Shown one piece after another: positions 34,803-44,877 of a stretch of DNA of 64,000 nt. Position 1 is the stretch's first letter, and each line of letters begins with the position of its first letter. The notes beneath the pieces were generated by a model that saw only the letters and a list, made by a program, of their open reading frames with translations, ran no database searches and was not told the origin of the DNA. The stretch lies in contig NZ_PCPS01000001.1 of the NCBI RefSeq assembly GCF_002975405.1, forward strand, positions 806,001-870,000. The letters run 5' to 3'. The stretch comes from Arthrobacter sp. MYb229. Lineage in GTDB: Bacteria; Actinomycetota; Actinomycetes; Actinomycetales; Micrococcaceae. The position numbers were made by a program, and so were the translations under genes.

Positions 34803-35189
34803 ATGACTCAAGAGCTGAACATTCGACGAAGCGCGGCGGGTACTGCCCTGATCATGTTCATTGCCGGGCAGGCCGGAACTCTGAGTTGGCCTTGGGCGTT
34901 TGGCCTGGCCGGCTCTTTGGCGGTCATTGGAGTTCTGCGTCTGGCGATCGAGCGCAAGGCAGGGCCGAACTTGCGGCGTATCACGATGAAACCGGGTCTG
35001 CTCCTTTGCATGGTGCTCATGATGCTCGCTTCGGGATTGCTTTCCGAGCTGGACCCCGTGGTGCGATTGCTGCTTGGTGCCGGCGCGGCCGTATTGCTCT
35101 ACCGCATCGCGCTGCGCGATGGCGAAAAGCAGATCCAGCGGTACGTTGAAGACGTTGAGAGTGATCCAGCTTTCATCGCGGTGAATTGA
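34803..35189 (+). CDS. Small membrane protein
   Basis: This 128-residue protein has about four helices: two near residues 14-48 (TALIMFIAGQAG, FGLAGSLAVIGVLRLAI), one at about 63-80 (GLLLCMVLMMLASGLLS) and one at about 86-102 (VVRLLLGAGAAVLLYRI), with a charged C-terminal tail (DGEKQIQRYVEDVESD). I do not recognise a family. It sits just before the ileS leader and reads in the same direction, but the ileS T-box has its own promoter region, so cotranscription is doubtful. The ribosome site is weak. Confidence 0.6.
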   Translation: MTQELNIRRSAAGTALIMFIAGQAGTLSWPWAFGLAGSLAVIGVLRLAIERKAGPNLRRITMKPGLLLCMVLMMLASGLLSELDPVVRLLLGAGAAVLLYRIALRDGEKQIQRYVEDVESDPAFIAVN

Positions 35190-35224
35190 GTTTTCAGCGC
35201 CTGCCAGACGCGCTAGACTGGAAA

Positions 35225-35452
35225 GCATACGACGTTGATCCGGATATCGCCGGGGAGTCCTTGGAAGAACCCTCGGGATGACTCTTTTGCTCCCGAATTA
35301 GTAGAACCAAGCGGGACCAGCCCGTCACAGCTGATGAGAAGCGGTTCGCCACTTGTGTGCGCAAGCATCACGGTGGCGGATAAGCGGGGTGGTACCGCGG
35401 CCAAGTGCCGTCCTCGTAGGCAAGATTTTCGACCCTACGCTTGAAGGATGGC
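35225..35452 (+). promoter_or_regulatory. Ile-specific translational T-box leader of ileS
   Basis: The leader senses uncharged tRNA-Ile. The short Stem I is visible as CCGG/CCGG (35240-35243 and 35250-35253) closing a loop with the Ile specifier ATC at 35246-35248. The T-box GGGTGGTACCGCGG ends at 35400. Downstream, GCCGTCCT (35407-35414) can pair with AGGATGGC (35445-35452), enclosing a CGTAGG/CCTACG hairpin (35415-35439). That helix buries the Shine-Dalgarno AGGA, so control is at translation initiation, as known for actinobacterial ileS T-boxes with an ultrashort Stem I. No terminator with a T run is present. The RNA start near 35225 is a guess from a weak TAGACT box. Confidence 0.9.
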
Positions 35453-35459
35453 CATTTCG

Positions 35460-38400
35460 ATGAGCTTCTACCCAAAGGTCACCACCGACCCGACCGGTTC
35501 AACCCCGGCTTCACCGCGTTTCCCAGAAATTGAGAAGCGCGTCCTCGAATACTGGAAGAACGATGATACCTTCCAGGCCTCCATCGACCAGCGCGAGGGC
35601 GAAGAATTCGTCTTCTACGACGGTCCGCCCTTCGCCAATGGCCTGCCGCACTACGGACACCTGCTCACCGGCTACGTCAAGGACCTGGTAGCCCGCTACC
35701 AGACCCAGCGCGGCAAGCGCGTCGAACGCCGCTTCGGCTGGGATACCCACGGCCTGCCGGCCGAGCTGGAAGCCATGAAGCAGCTGGGCATGACCGACAA
35801 GCAGCAGATCGAATCCATGGGCATCGACAAGTTTAATGACGCCTGCCGCACCTCGGTGATGAAGTATGCCGACGAATGGCAGAACTACGTCACCCGCCAG
35901 GCACGCTGGGTCGACTTCGAAAACGACTACAAGACGCTGAACGTCGAGTACATGGAATCGGTCATCTGGGCCTTCAAGCAGCTCAGCGACAAGGGGCTGA
36001 CCTACCAGGGCTTCCGCGTCCTGCCGTACTGCTGGAAGGACGAGACCCCGCTGTCCAACCATGAGCTGCGCATGGATGACGACGTCTATAAGAACCGCCA
36101 GGACCAGACCGTCACCGTGGGCTTTACCGTTCTTGCCGGTGAAACCGAGGCATCCCAGGCGCTGGCCGGTGTGCAGGCCCTGGCCTGGACGACTACCCCG
36201 TGGACCCTGCCAACCAACGCGGCGCTGGCGGTTCACCCAAGCATCGAGTACGTGGTGGTTCCGGCAGGCGAGGCCGGAGTGAAAGCCTCCGCGGCAGCCG
36301 GGCCGTTCCTGCTGGCCCGCGACCTGCTCGGCTCCTACGCCAAGGAGCTTGGCTACAAGGATGTGAAGGAAGCGGCCGCCGCCATCACCGCCAGCTACCA
36401 GGGCTCCGAGCTTGCAGGCGTGCGCTACGCGCCACTGTGGGACACCTTCGCCGACGTGGAGAAGTACGAAACGCAGAACGCCTGGCAGATCGTCACCGCG
36501 GACTACGTCACCGTCGCCGACGGTACCGGCATCGTGCACCAGGCCCCGGCCTACGGTGAAGATGACCAGAAGGTCTGCGAAGAGCACGGCATCCCGGTGA
36601 TCCTCTCGGTGGATGAGGGAGCGAAGTTCCTGCCGCTGTTCGCCGGCGGACCGCTGAACGACATCGCGGGCGTGCAGGTCTTCGAGGCCAACAAGACCAT
36701 CACCAATGTGCTCAAGGAAGACGGCAAGCTAGTCAAGCAGGCCTCCTACGAGCACTCCTACCCGCACTGCTGGCGTTGCCGCACTCCGCTGATCTACCGT
36801 GCCGTCTCCTCGTGGTACGTGGAAGTCACCAAGATCAAGGACCGCATGGTCGAGCTCAACGAGCAGATCAACTGGATCCCGGGCAATGTCAAGCACGGTC
36901 AGTTCGGCAAGTGGCTGGAAAACGCCCGCGACTGGTCCATCTCGCGCAACCGCTACTGGGGTTCGCCGATCCCGGTCTGGGAATGCTCGGGAGCCGAATG
37001 CACGCACCGCGAGGTCTTCGGTTCGCTGGAAGAAATCAAGAACTTCTTCGGCCGCCTGCCGCTGAACCACGAGGGCCAGCCGGATCTGCACCGCCCATTC
37101 ATCGACGAGCTGACCCGCGCCCACGAAGGCTGCGCCGAGTCCGGCACCCTCACCCGTGTCGAAGACGTGCTGGATGTCTGGTTCGACTCCGGGTCGATGC
37201 CTTACGCCCAGGCGCACTACCCCTTCGAAAACAGCGAATGGTTTGATTCCGGGCACCACCCGGCGGACTTCATCGTGGAGTACATCGGGCAGACCCGCGG
37301 CTGGTTCTACACCATGCACGTGCTGTCCACCGCGCTCTTCGACCGCCCCGCCTACACGAACGTGATCTCCCATGGCATCGTGCTCGGCTCGGACGGGCAG
37401 AAGATGAGCAAGTCGCTGCAGAACTACCCGAACGTCACCGAGGTCCTGGACCGCGACGGCGCGGACGCCATGCGCTGGTTCCTGATGTCCTCCCCGATCC
37501 TGCGCGGCGGCAACCTGGTTGTCACCGAACAGGGAATCCGTGACGGCGTGCGCCAGGTGCTGCTGCCCTTGTGGAACGTGTGGCACTTCTTCAACCTGTA
37601 CACCAACTCCGCGAATAACGGGGCCGGCTACGAGGCGAAGCGCTCGCACAGCTCCACCGATCCGCTGGACCAGTACATGCTGGCCGCCACCGGGGCACTG
37701 GTCCGCGAGGTCACCGAGGCGCTGGACGGCTACGAGGTCTCGGAAGCCACCGAAGCGGTGCGCCACTACATGGACACGCTGACCAACTGGTATGTGCGCC
37801 GGTCCCGCCAGCGCTTCTTCGAAGAAGACACCCAGGCCTTCGACACCCTGTACACGGCGCTCGAAACCCTGGTGAAGGTCGCCGCCTCGCTGCTGCCGCT
37901 GGCCAGCGAGGAGATCTACCGCGGGCTGACCGGGAAACGCTCGGTGCACCTGACCGATTGGCCAGAGGCCGCGGATTTCCCGGCAGATGCCCAATTGCTC
38001 GAAACCATGGAAACCACCCGCAGAATCTGCTCGGTGGGCTCCTCGCTGCGCAAGGCGAAGAACCTGCGCGTGCGCCTGCCGCTGGCGGAGTTGAAGGTGG
38101 TGCTCACCGACGCTGCCCGACTGGAAGGCACCTACGCTTCGATCATCAAGGATGAGCTGAACCTGAAGCGCGTCACGCTGATCGACGCCGAAGGCGTGGA
38201 CACCGCCAGCTACGGCATCAGCCAGCAGCTGGTGGTCAACGCCCGCGCCGCCGGCCCGCGCCTGGGCAAGTCCGTGCAGCAGGCCATCAAGGGGGCGAAG
38301 TCCGGTGACTGGTCGGTGACCGACGGTGTGGTTACCGCCGGCGGCCTGGAACTGGCCGAGGGCGAATACGCCTTGGACACCGTGGTGGATGAGGCAGCCG

Positions 38401-38699
38401 AAATCGCCGCCGCGGTCATCGACGGAGGCTTCCTGGTGCTCGATACCGAGGTCACCACCGAGCTGGCCGCCGAGGGCACCGCCCGCGATATGATCCGTGC
38501 GATCCAGTCCGCCCGCAAGGAAGCGGATCTGCAGGTCTCGGACCGTATCCGCACGGTCATCACCGCCTCCGCCGAGGTGGTGGCGGCGCTGGAATTGAAC
38601 CGCGAACTGCTGAGCAGCGAAACCTTAACCGCCCAGCTGGACCTAGTTGCCAACGGGGCGCTAACCGAAGCGAAGATCGAAGTGGAGCCCACCGTATGA
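35460..38699 (+). CDS. ileS: Isoleucyl-tRNA synthetase
   Basis: This 1079-residue class I synthetase charges tRNA-Ile. The first signature is HYGH at residues 64-67 after [11 protein letters not shown], and KMSKS is at 648-652 ([11 protein letters not shown]). The large size, long editing domain and C-terminal tail fit the eukaryotic-like type found in actinobacteria, a class often less sensitive to mupirocin. The ORF also opens at ATG 35448, but that codon lies inside the SD (GAAGGATGG), so ATG 35460 is preferred. Regulation is through the T-box just upstream. The stop overlaps the folC start by four bases. Confidence 0.96.
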   Translation: MSFYPKVTTDPTGSTPASPRFPEIEKRVLEYWKNDDTFQASIDQREGEEFVFYDGPPFANGLPHYGHLLTGYVKDLVARYQTQRGKRVERRFGWDTHGLPAELEAMKQLGMTDKQQIESMGIDKFNDACRTSVMKYADEWQNYVTRQARWVDFENDYKTLNVEYMESVIWAFKQLSDKGLTYQGFRVLPYCWKDETPLSNHELRMDDDVYKNRQDQTVTVGFTVLAGETEASQALAGVQALAWTTTPWTLPTNAALAVHPSIEYVVVPAGEAGVKASAAAGPFLLARDLLGSYAKELGYKDVKEAAAAITASYQGSELAGVRYAPLWDTFADVEKYETQNAWQIVTADYVTVADGTGIVHQAPAYGEDDQKVCEEHGIPVILSVDEGAKFLPLFAGGPLNDIAGVQVFEANKTITNVLKEDGKLVKQASYEHSYPHCWRCRTPLIYRAVSSWYVEVTKIKDRMVELNEQINWIPGNVKHGQFGKWLENARDWSISRNRYWGSPIPVWECSGAECTHREVFGSLEEIKNFFGRLPLNHEGQPDLHRPFIDELTRAHEGCAESGTLTRVEDVLDVWFDSGSMPYAQAHYPFENSEWFDSGHHPADFIVEYIGQTRGWFYTMHVLSTALFDRPAYTNVISHGIVLGSDGQKMSKSLQNYPNVTEVLDRDGADAMRWFLMSSPILRGGNLVVTEQGIRDGVRQVLLPLWNVWHFFNLYTNSANNGAGYEAKRSHSSTDPLDQYMLAATGALVREVTEALDGYEVSEATEAVRHYMDTLTNWYVRRSRQRFFEEDTQAFDTLYTALETLVKVAASLLPLASEEIYRGLTGKRSVHLTDWPEAADFPADAQLLETMETTRRICSVGSSLRKAKNLRVRLPLAELKVVLTDAARLEGTYASIIKDELNLKRVTLIDAEGVDTASYGISQQLVVNARAAGPRLGKSVQQAIKGAKSGDWSVTDGVVTAGGLELAEGEYALDTVVDEAAEIAAAVIDGGFLVLDTEVTTELAAEGTARDMIRAIQSARKEADLQVSDRIRTVITASAEVVAALELNRELLSSETLTAQLDLVANGALTEAKIEVEPTV

Positions 38700-40051
38700 G
38701 CGATCTAGAACGCGTTTACGCGCAACTGCTGGCGCGCGCGCCGGAAAATAAGATTGAACCGCGCATGGAACCGATGTTCCGTGCCATGGAGATCCTCGGC
38801 GAACCGCAGAAGTCCTCCCCGGTCATCCACATCACCGGTACCAACGGGAAGACCTCCACCGCGCGGATGATCGAGTCCCTGCTGCAGGCCCACGATATCC
38901 GCACCGGCCGGTACTCCTCGCCGCATCTGGTGAAGGTCACCGAGCGGATCAGCATCGATGGGGAACCCGTCGACGATGAGACTTTCGTCCGCGTTTGGGA
39001 TGAGATTTCACCGTTCCTGGACCTGGTGGATGCCGAATTGACCGAGCAGGGCGAAAACCGGTTGACCTACTTCGAAGCGGTGACCATCCTGGCCTTCGCG
39101 ATCTTCGCCGAAGTTCCGGTGGAGGTGGTGGTGCTGGAGGTAGGCCTCGGCGGAATCACGGACGCGACCAACGTGTCCGATGCCGAAGTTTCGGTGATCA
39201 CCCCGATTTCCTTGGACCACACCGACCTGCTGGGGGATACCCCGGGACTGATTGCCGAAGAAAAGATCGGGATCCTCAAGCCCGGCGGTTACCTGGTCTC
39301 CGCGGTCCAGCCGGTGGACGCGGCGGATGTGCTGCTCGCCAAGGTGCGCGAGCTTGAAGTTCCCGTGGCTTTCGAATCGCTGGACTTCAAGCTCATCGAG
39401 CGCACCATGGGCGTTGGCGGCCAGGTATTGGCCATCGAGGGGCAGGCGGCTCGCTACGAGGAGATTTATCTTCCGCTCTACGGCGCGCACCAGGCACAGA
39501 ACGCCGTCGTGGCGCTGGCAGCGGTCGAGGCCTTCCTCGGCGGCGGAGAACGTGAACTGAATATCGAGCTGGTCCGCAACGGATTCGCCGCAACGACCAG
39601 CCCGGGCCGCCTGGAACTGGTGCGCAGCGCGCCCAGCGTCCTGGTTGATGCGGGGCACAACACGGACGGCCTCAAAGCCAGCGCCGAAGCCATCAAGGAA
39701 TCCTTCGGGTTCTCCCGCCTGGTGCTCATGGTGGGGATCCTGCGCGAGAAGGACGCCGAAGCGATGCTCTACACCATGCGTGAAGAGTACGGCGATCTGG
39801 TTGATGACCTGTGCCTGACCCAGTCTTCCTCGCCGCGGGCCATTCCCGCGGGGGAGCTGGCCACCCTGGCAGTCGATGCCGGGTGGCCCGAAGAAGACCT
39901 GCATGTCACCGAGAATCTTGAAGACGCCGTGGAATGGTGCGTTGGCCGTGCAGAGGCCGGGGAAGACCTGGCCGGCGGCGTCCTGGTGACCGGTTCGATT
40001 ACACTGGTGGGCGAAATCTCACTACTGCTCAAGGGAGGGCAGAACTCCTAA
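38696..40051 (+). CDS. folC: Bifunctional folylpolyglutamate synthase / dihydrofolate synthase
   Basis: FolC adds glutamate to dihydropteroate and later to folates. The 451-residue Mur-ligase-like protein has the P-loop TGTNGKTST at about 46-54, [12 protein letters not shown], the metal-binding [12 protein letters not shown] and VDAGHNTDG in the C-terminal domain. The start ATG overlaps the ileS stop (ATGA). The stop codon shares one base with the next ATG (TAATG), so the ileS-folC-DUF4233 genes are translated as a chain and folC probably follows ileS transcription. Confidence 0.95.
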   Translation: MSDLERVYAQLLARAPENKIEPRMEPMFRAMEILGEPQKSSPVIHITGTNGKTSTARMIESLLQAHDIRTGRYSSPHLVKVTERISIDGEPVDDETFVRVWDEISPFLDLVDAELTEQGENRLTYFEAVTILAFAIFAEVPVEVVVLEVGLGGITDATNVSDAEVSVITPISLDHTDLLGDTPGLIAEEKIGILKPGGYLVSAVQPVDAADVLLAKVRELEVPVAFESLDFKLIERTMGVGGQVLAIEGQAARYEEIYLPLYGAHQAQNAVVALAAVEAFLGGGERELNIELVRNGFAATTSPGRLELVRSAPSVLVDAGHNTDGLKASAEAIKESFGFSRLVLMVGILREKDAEAMLYTMREEYGDLVDDLCLTQSSSPRAIPAGELATLAVDAGWPEEDLHVTENLEDAVEWCVGRAEAGEDLAGGVLVTGSITLVGEISLLLKGGQNS

Positions 40052-40485
40052 TGGCCAAGCTAACTAGGGCGCAACGCGAATGGCACCCGGGGATGAAGAA
40101 GAAGCAACGTTCCACCAAGGTGATGTTTGCTTCGACCGTATTGACTTGCGAGGCGTTCCTGGCAATCTTCGTCACCTTGGCCGCCTTCGGGCTCAAGCGT
40201 GCCGAACCAGCACTGGTGCTCAGCCTCGGCGCCGCAGTGGCGGTACTGTGCATCATCACCTGTGCGTTGCTCCGCAAACCGGCAGGATACCTGATCGGCT
40301 GGATCCTGCAGGTGGTCTTCTTCCTGTGCGGGTTCATCTTGGTGGACATGTTCTACCTGTCGGTCTTCTTCGGACTGTGCTGGTGGTACGCGCTGAAGAA
40401 GGGCGGGGAAATCGACGTGGAGAATAAGCGTCGCGCGGCCGCTCAGCAGGAGTGGGACCGCGCTCATCCGAACGTAGAATCTTAA
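40051..40485 (+). CDS. DUF4233 membrane protein
   Basis: This 144-residue protein has a basic cytoplasmic N-terminus (AKLTRAQREWHPGMKKKQRS) and four helices (about 27-46, 52-70, 77-94, 96-110), ending with a charged tail (ENKRRAAAQQEWDRAHP). Proteins of this family sit between folC and ndk throughout Actinobacteria; no function is known. ATG 40051 shares a base with the folC stop, and the longer upstream frame is ignored. Confidence 0.85.
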   Translation: MAKLTRAQREWHPGMKKKQRSTKVMFASTVLTCEAFLAIFVTLAAFGLKRAEPALVLSLGAAVAVLCIITCALLRKPAGYLIGWILQVVFFLCGFILVDMFYLSVFFGLCWWYALKKGGEIDVENKRRAAAQQEWDRAHPNVES

Positions 40486-40522
40486 ACAGACCAAAAGTAT
40501 CAAAGAACGAAGAGGTAGAAAC

Positions 40523-40939
40523 ATGACCGAACGTACTCTCATTCTCGTCAAGCCAGACGGTGTGAAGCGCGGCCTGACCGGCCAGATCCTTGCCCGCGTC
40601 GAAGCGAAGGGCTACAGCATCGCCGAGCTGAAGCAGCTGAACGCTTCGCGCGAGGTGCTCGCCGAACACTATGCCGAGCACGAAGGCAAGCCATTCTACG
40701 AGCCACTGGTTGAGTTCATGCTCTCGGGACCGATCGTCGCCATCGTTGCCGAAGGCCACGGCGTGATCCCAGGTTTCCGTTCGCTGGCGGGAACCACCGA
40801 TCCAACCACCGCCGCACCGGGCACCATCCGCGGTGACTTCGGCCGCGATTGGGGCCTGAAGGTTCAGCAGAACCTGGTTCACGGTTCGGACTCCGTCGAG
40901 TCCGCGGAACGTGAGATCGGCATCTGGTTCGGTAAGTAG
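40523..40939 (+). CDS. ndk: Nucleoside diphosphate kinase
   Basis: Ndk equilibrates nucleoside tri- and diphosphates by a phospho-histidine intermediate. The 138-residue protein starts TERTLILVKPDGVKRGL, carries the catalytic His120 in NLVHGSDS and ends WFGK; length and motifs match the family exactly. An AAGAGGTAG-like site precedes the ATG. It is the last gene of the ileS transcript, followed by a strong terminator. Confidence 0.96.
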   Translation: MTERTLILVKPDGVKRGLTGQILARVEAKGYSIAELKQLNASREVLAEHYAEHEGKPFYEPLVEFMLSGPIVAIVAEGHGVIPGFRSLAGTTDPTTAAPGTIRGDFGRDWGLKVQQNLVHGSDSVESAEREIGIWFGK

Positions 40940-40970
40940 ACCGCTCAAGTCCCTCTCGCACGAGAGAAGG

Positions 40971-41018
40971 AAATCCCCGTGGGGATCCACTAGTGACGTG
41001 GATCCCTACGGGGATTTT
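40971..41018 (+). terminator. Terminator after ndk
   Basis: An inverted repeat with 20-base arms (40971-40990 and 40998-41017, one mismatch, loop TAGTGAC) ending in TTTTT. It closes the ileS-folC-ndk unit. Confidence 0.92.
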
Positions 41019-41185
41019 TCGGTTCCGGAAACGCTGGACAGCAAATCGGTGGAGCAGCCTGAGGGGGCTTGGCGGCGCGGAGCATGGCGGACGTGGAGTC
41101 TATCCGATGGATCCGGCGGGACACTATGTGTAGCTGATCAATAAGCCGCATCTCTGGGCAGCTGGCCCGAGTGCGTGGCAGGGCC

Positions 41186-41437
41186 CTAGAACCAGTCGTC
41201 GAGGGAGTTGTGCGCATGCGGCAGCAGGGCCGCACCGGTGGCCGGCGAAGAGCCCCATAAGGTTTCCGTTGAAGGACGCAGCGAAGACTGGCGGATCGAA
41301 TCATAATCATCTTTGGAGATCATGACGACAGATTCTCTCGGGGACCTGGAAACGGAGACGACAGCATGCTCGGAGACTACGTTGTCGACAAGACTCGAGA
41401 AATTCTTTAGTGCTTCCTCATAGCTGAAATTCAGCAT
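41186..41437 (-). CDS. Phd/YefM-type antitoxin, apparently unpaired
   Basis: This 83-residue protein starts MLNFSYEEALKNFSSLVDNV with GGGAGG 6 bases upstream. The N-terminal half matches Phd/YefM antitoxins: two helices, then VVSVSRSPRESVVMISKDDYDSI, the hallmark segment. The C-terminal tail (HAHNSLDDWF) would be the toxin-binding part. Normally a RelE/YoeB or Doc toxin gene follows directly, but the minus strand downstream (40940-41185) shows no such frame, and the next minus-strand gene upstream is over 200 bases away. Confidence 0.8.
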   Translation of the reverse strand: MLNFSYEEALKNFSSLVDNVVSEHAVVSVSRSPRESVVMISKDDYDSIRQSSLRPSTETLWGSSPATGAALLPHAHNSLDDWF

Positions 41438-41660
41438 GAGTACCTCCCAAATATCGCGGTGAGCGCCTGACGGCACTTCGAGTTTGAGTAGAAGTGTGTC
41501 CCGAACTAGCGCTTCGTGCTCCCTGCTGATCGAGCGACGGGGCAGTGGCAAGAATTCTCAAGGAGTTGCTCTTGCCACTTCAATACACATCTTTCACTTG
41601 AGTCACATTAAACACATCCGTCTATGAAAGCGCAATGTTGCGCGTCATCATGTGGCGGCT

Positions 41661-42191
41661 TCAGTCGGTAGCAAGCCGTGCAAAGAGCAAGGAATCGCGG
41701 CGTCGATCGCGAACGAGTTTATGCTCGCGCAAATGCCCTTCGTAGGCGAACCCGGCCTTTTCCAGCACGCGTCGGGAGGCCAAATTCTCGGGGGCGCAAG
41801 TGGCTGTGATGCGGTGCAGATCCAGGGAAGAAAATCCAAGATCGAGCAGCATCTTCGTTGCCAGCGTGGCGTAGCCGCGACCCCAGAATTTGCGATTCAG
41901 GCTATAGCCCAGTTCACCGCGGCGGTGGTCCGCATCGGTGCTCCACACCGCCGCGCCTCCGATCACCTGTTCATCGACGAGGACCGCCAACGTCAGCGCT
42001 TGGCTGTTGGGCAGGCTGGCTTCTAAGAGATACTGCCGGGTCTGCTCTGCGGAATTCGGACCCCACTCGGCATATCGGTAGACCATGGGGTCCGTGGCGT
42101 ACTCGTGGACCGCTGCGAAATCCGAAGCCCGGTATCGCCCCAACGACACCCCCTCGCGTGTGGCGATCACTTCTCGATCGGGTAAAGTCAC
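41661..42191 (-). CDS. GNAT family N-acetyltransferase (RimJ/RimL-like)
   Basis: This 176-residue cytoplasmic protein has the GNAT acetyl-CoA-binding region GRGYATLATKMLLDLGF after the strand GELGYSLNRKFWG, and HRITATCAPENLASRRVLEKAGFAYEG, which is typical of ribosomal-protein or small-molecule acetyltransferases of the RimJ/RimL group. The substrate is unknown. It lies on the minus strand next to another acetyltransferase (43753-44337) of the same broad group but different sequence. Confidence 0.85.
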   Translation of the reverse strand: MTLPDREVIATREGVSLGRYRASDFAAVHEYATDPMVYRYAEWGPNSAEQTRQYLLEASLPNSQALTLAVLVDEQVIGGAAVWSTDADHRRGELGYSLNRKFWGRGYATLATKMLLDLGFSSLDLHRITATCAPENLASRRVLEKAGFAYEGHLREHKLVRDRRRDSLLFARLATD

Positions 42192-42220
42192 CGAAATTCC
42201 TTTCTGGAGGGGAAGAAAAA

Positions 42221-42255
42221 GGTCTTGGCCTCATCCAAGGGATGAGGCCAAGACC
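42221..42255 (-). terminator. Terminator of the AI-2E transporter gene
   Basis: A perfect 16-bp inverted repeat (42221-42236 and 42240-42255, loop AAG). On the minus strand it is followed by TTTTTCTTCC. It lies between this gene and the acetyltransferase that follows. Confidence 0.9.
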
Positions 42256-42270
42256 GGAGGCAAGGAAACG

Positions 42271-43566
42271 CTAGCTATTGTCTGCGCTAGGCGCAGGCTC
42301 TGGGTTAGCGGTTTCTTTGGCTTTTTCTACGAGGCTTGGCTTCTCCTCGGGTTTGACCTTCTCTCGGATGTCTTTTTTCGCGTCATCCACCGCATCCGAA
42401 TTATCGCGATCGGTCCACACCTTGATCACTGCCCACGCTGCGGCGGTCAGCGGCACGGACAGCACGGCGCCGATAATACCTGCAAGTACGGTACCAGCGG
42501 TCAAGGCCATCAAGACCACCAGCGCGTGCAAGTTCAGTGCGTTTGCCATCACCACCGGCTGCAGGAAGTTGCCCTCCAGCTGATTGACCAGGATGACTGC
42601 GGCCAGCACGATCAGGGCTACCACAGGACCGTTGGTGACCAAGGCGATCAGGGTAGCCAAAATGCCTGCCACGGTGGCACCAACCATCGGAATGAACGAA
42701 CCGAGGAACACGATGACGCCCAGGGGAAGCGCTAGCGGAACCTGCAGGATCAGCAAGGTTGCGGTAATGCCCAAGGTGTCCACCGCGGCCACAGTAGCGG
42801 TTCCTCGAATATAGCCGCCGAAGGTGCGCAGCGCCCGGTCACCGGAAAGGATCCACTTATTGCGGTAGTGCTTGGGCGTCCAAGACACTGCAAAGGCCCA
42901 GATCCGGTCGCCATCTTTCAGGAAGAAGAACAAGATCACCAGGAGCAAGATCAAGCCCGTCACGAAGCTACCTGCGGCACTGAGCGTGTTCAGAGCGCCG
43001 GTGCCGAATTGGGAACTGGTCAGGAACGAGGTCACCGTGTCCACGACGCCGTCGATCTGGCTCTGATCGATGGACAATGGCATATTGCCGATGATTCCCT
43101 GCGCCATGTCGTTGAGCTGATTGAAGCCTTCGACCGCTTGGTCGACCAGCTTTGGCCATTCCTTAATGACCGAGAAGACCAACCCGGTGCCGATGCCGCC
43201 GAGCACCAACAGGGAGCTGAGGAAGACGATCCAGGCGGAGATCAAAGGAGAAAAGACCTTGCGAAGCTTCAGCACCAAGGGCCACAGCGCGCACGAGATA
43301 ATCACTGCAAGCAACGTTGGAATGACGATCATCGTCAGACGCAAGAGTCCGATGATGAAGAAGGTGGTTAAGGTGCCAACGATCAAGACCTGGGCGCTGC
43401 GGATACCGAGGCGCCCGAGCATGTCCGTCCACAGGGAATGCACGGTGAAGTTTGGCTTGGTAACCTCTGACTCGCTGAGCAATTCACCTACCGGAGGTTC
43501 CGGGGTCGGTGCCGGAGCAGCCGGTGGCTTGCGCTTGGGTAGCTTTAGTTTGCGGAGAAAATCCAT
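42271..43566 (-). CDS. AI-2E family transporter (PerM-like)
   Basis: This 431-residue membrane protein has charged termini (LRKLKLPKRKPPAAPAP at the start; a Lys/Glu-rich, Pro-containing tail after about residue 385) and about seven helices. The family hallmarks are LVILFFFLKDGDRIW in the middle and LGSFIPMVGATVAGILATLIAL, with LEGNFLQPVVMANALNLHALVV near the end. Members export autoinducer-2 or act in sodium/proton exchange; here the role is open. It has its own terminator and no close operon partner. Confidence 0.87.
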   Translation of the reverse strand: MDFLRKLKLPKRKPPAAPAPTPEPPVGELLSESEVTKPNFTVHSLWTDMLGRLGIRSAQVLIVGTLTTFFIIGLLRLTMIVIPTLLAVIISCALWPLVLKLRKVFSPLISAWIVFLSSLLVLGGIGTGLVFSVIKEWPKLVDQAVEGFNQLNDMAQGIIGNMPLSIDQSQIDGVVDTVTSFLTSSQFGTGALNTLSAAGSFVTGLILLLVILFFFLKDGDRIWAFAVSWTPKHYRNKWILSGDRALRTFGGYIRGTATVAAVDTLGITATLLILQVPLALPLGVIVFLGSFIPMVGATVAGILATLIALVTNGPVVALIVLAAVILVNQLEGNFLQPVVMANALNLHALVVLMALTAGTVLAGIIGAVLSVPLTAAAWAVIKVWTDRDNSDAVDDAKKDIREKVKPEEKPSLVEKAKETANPEPAPSADNS

Positions 43567-43698
43567 TGGTGCTCCTTGAGGCTGATACTAACTAGCTCCA
43601 ACAATAGGCTAACGAGTTGATTAGGAATTGCCACAACGCCGAGGAAACGTCATTTCGGCGCTGGCTTTCGCTTTTACGCTCACAAAGCACATGAAAAA

Positions 43699-43734
43699 GG
43701 GGTGTTTCTCCACCTAAGGTTGAAGAAACACCCC
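43699..43734 (-). terminator. Terminator of the second GNAT gene
   Basis: GGGGTGTTTCT (43699-43709) pairs with AGAAACACCCC (43724-43734). On the minus strand the hairpin is followed by TTTTTC, 19 bases past the stop of the gene at 43753. Confidence 0.85.
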
Positions 43735-43752
43735 CATTTCCAAATTCCCGGA

Positions 43753-44337
43753 TTAGCGGCCGAAATACTCGTCAGCCAGCAGGCTCATCAGAATGCGGTC
43801 GTGGAACGCCCCATCGTGAAAACCAGCCTGGCGGTTTCGCCCTTCCTCGCGGAACCCGGCGCGGGAGAACGTGCGCAAAGCCCGCTCGTTATAGGCCCAG
43901 ATCCCTAGCCCGACCCGGTTCAGCCCCATTTCGCGGAAGCCGAAGTCCACGATCATCTTGGTTGCGACCGTGCCGTATCCCTGCCCAACATTGGAACCGC
44001 CGATCATCAGCATGAGATCCGCCGAACGGGCCGGGGCGTTGAAATTGTAGAGTGCGGTGTGGCCGATTAGCGTGTCGTCGGGCAACGTAATTGAAAGGCC
44101 TACACCATCCTTGGTGCCTCGGTTCAGGCTCCAGCTCTTGAATAGGTTTGCGGCTTCGACGCCGGGATGCGGAAGTACGATATTTCCCTGCAGCGCCATG
44201 AATTCCGGGCTATTCCACCATTGGGCCAGGATCGAGAGATCTTCATCCTGTAGTTCGCGTAGCCGGATCGTGTCCGAAGTCAGTAGATTGATGCCGTAAT
44301 CTTGGGCGTTTTCTGTATTCCATTTGTGGCTTCCCAT
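43753..44337 (-). CDS. GNAT family N-acetyltransferase
   Basis: This 194-residue protein has the GNAT core: TIRLRELQDEDLSILAQWWN at the start, DLMLMIGGSNVGQGYGTVATKMIVDFGF (acetyl-CoA site) and NRVGLGIWAYNERALRTFSRAGFREEG at the end. The pattern is that of RimJ/RimL or SpeG-like enzymes; the substrate is unknown. The start ATG has only a weak TAGGG ribosome site. It is a single gene on the minus strand with its own terminator. Confidence 0.85.
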   Translation of the reverse strand: MGSHKWNTENAQDYGINLLTSDTIRLRELQDEDLSILAQWWNSPEFMALQGNIVLPHPGVEAANLFKSWSLNRGTKDGVGLSITLPDDTLIGHTALYNFNAPARSADLMLMIGGSNVGQGYGTVATKMIVDFGFREMGLNRVGLGIWAYNERALRTFSRAGFREEGRNRQAGFHDGAFHDRILMSLLADEYFGR

Positions 44338-44496
44338 GACCCTAATCTAGTCGCTTTAGCTTGGAGCCGGGTGACCTGCCTCATTTTAAAGTCTCGTGCC
44401 TAGGCGTGGGATGCGGCGTAAAGTCATCGATAAATTGCGTGTTCATCAGGTTTCTAGCGGTACAGCTCCGCCGCGGCCTTTCGCTGATAGCGGGAA

Positions 44497-44877
44497 TTAG
44501 GTCCGGCGGCGTGCCGCTCGATCCGCCAGCGCAGCCGTCAGCGCCCCAACAATATAGGCCAGAAGATCCATCGCTGCGAAGCCAGTGCCCAGTACCAACC
44601 GCGAGGGAGGAAAGAGGGCCGCAGCCTCTCGCGGCAACGAGGTGAGCTGAAGCAGCTCTACCGCCACGCACCACCCTAGCGCCCAGGCCCCGACGGTGAG
44701 CCAAGAGCGCGTTGGGACAATGAAGGCGACTACTACGTAGATCAGCGCCGCGTATAGGACCCCGCCGGCCAGGTCGGCGACGAGCCCCCAAGGCAGAAAA
44801 CGCAGGAACAAGCCAAGGGGGACCAGCGCACAAGCGCTGATCCCCAAAATGATTCGGCGCCGGGTGAGGCTATCCAA
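44497..44877 (-). CDS. DUF2809 family membrane protein
   Basis: This roughly 126-residue protein has helices including IILGISACALVPLGLFLRF, LAGGVLYAALIYVVVAFIV, LTVGAWALGWCVAVELLQL and a last one around MDLLAYIVGALTAALA. The layout and the VELLQLTSLP segment match DUF2809 (VanZ-like small membrane proteins). The frame opens to 44937, but a TTG at 44877, overlapping the VKOR gene stop by 8 bases, gives the usual N-terminus. The start is uncertain; the function is unknown. Confidence 0.7.
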   Translation of the reverse strand: MDSLTRRRIILGISACALVPLGLFLRFLPWGLVADLAGGVLYAALIYVVVAFIVPTRSWLTVGAWALGWCVAVELLQLTSLPREAAALFPPSRLVLGTGFAAMDLLAYIVGALTAALADRAARRRT

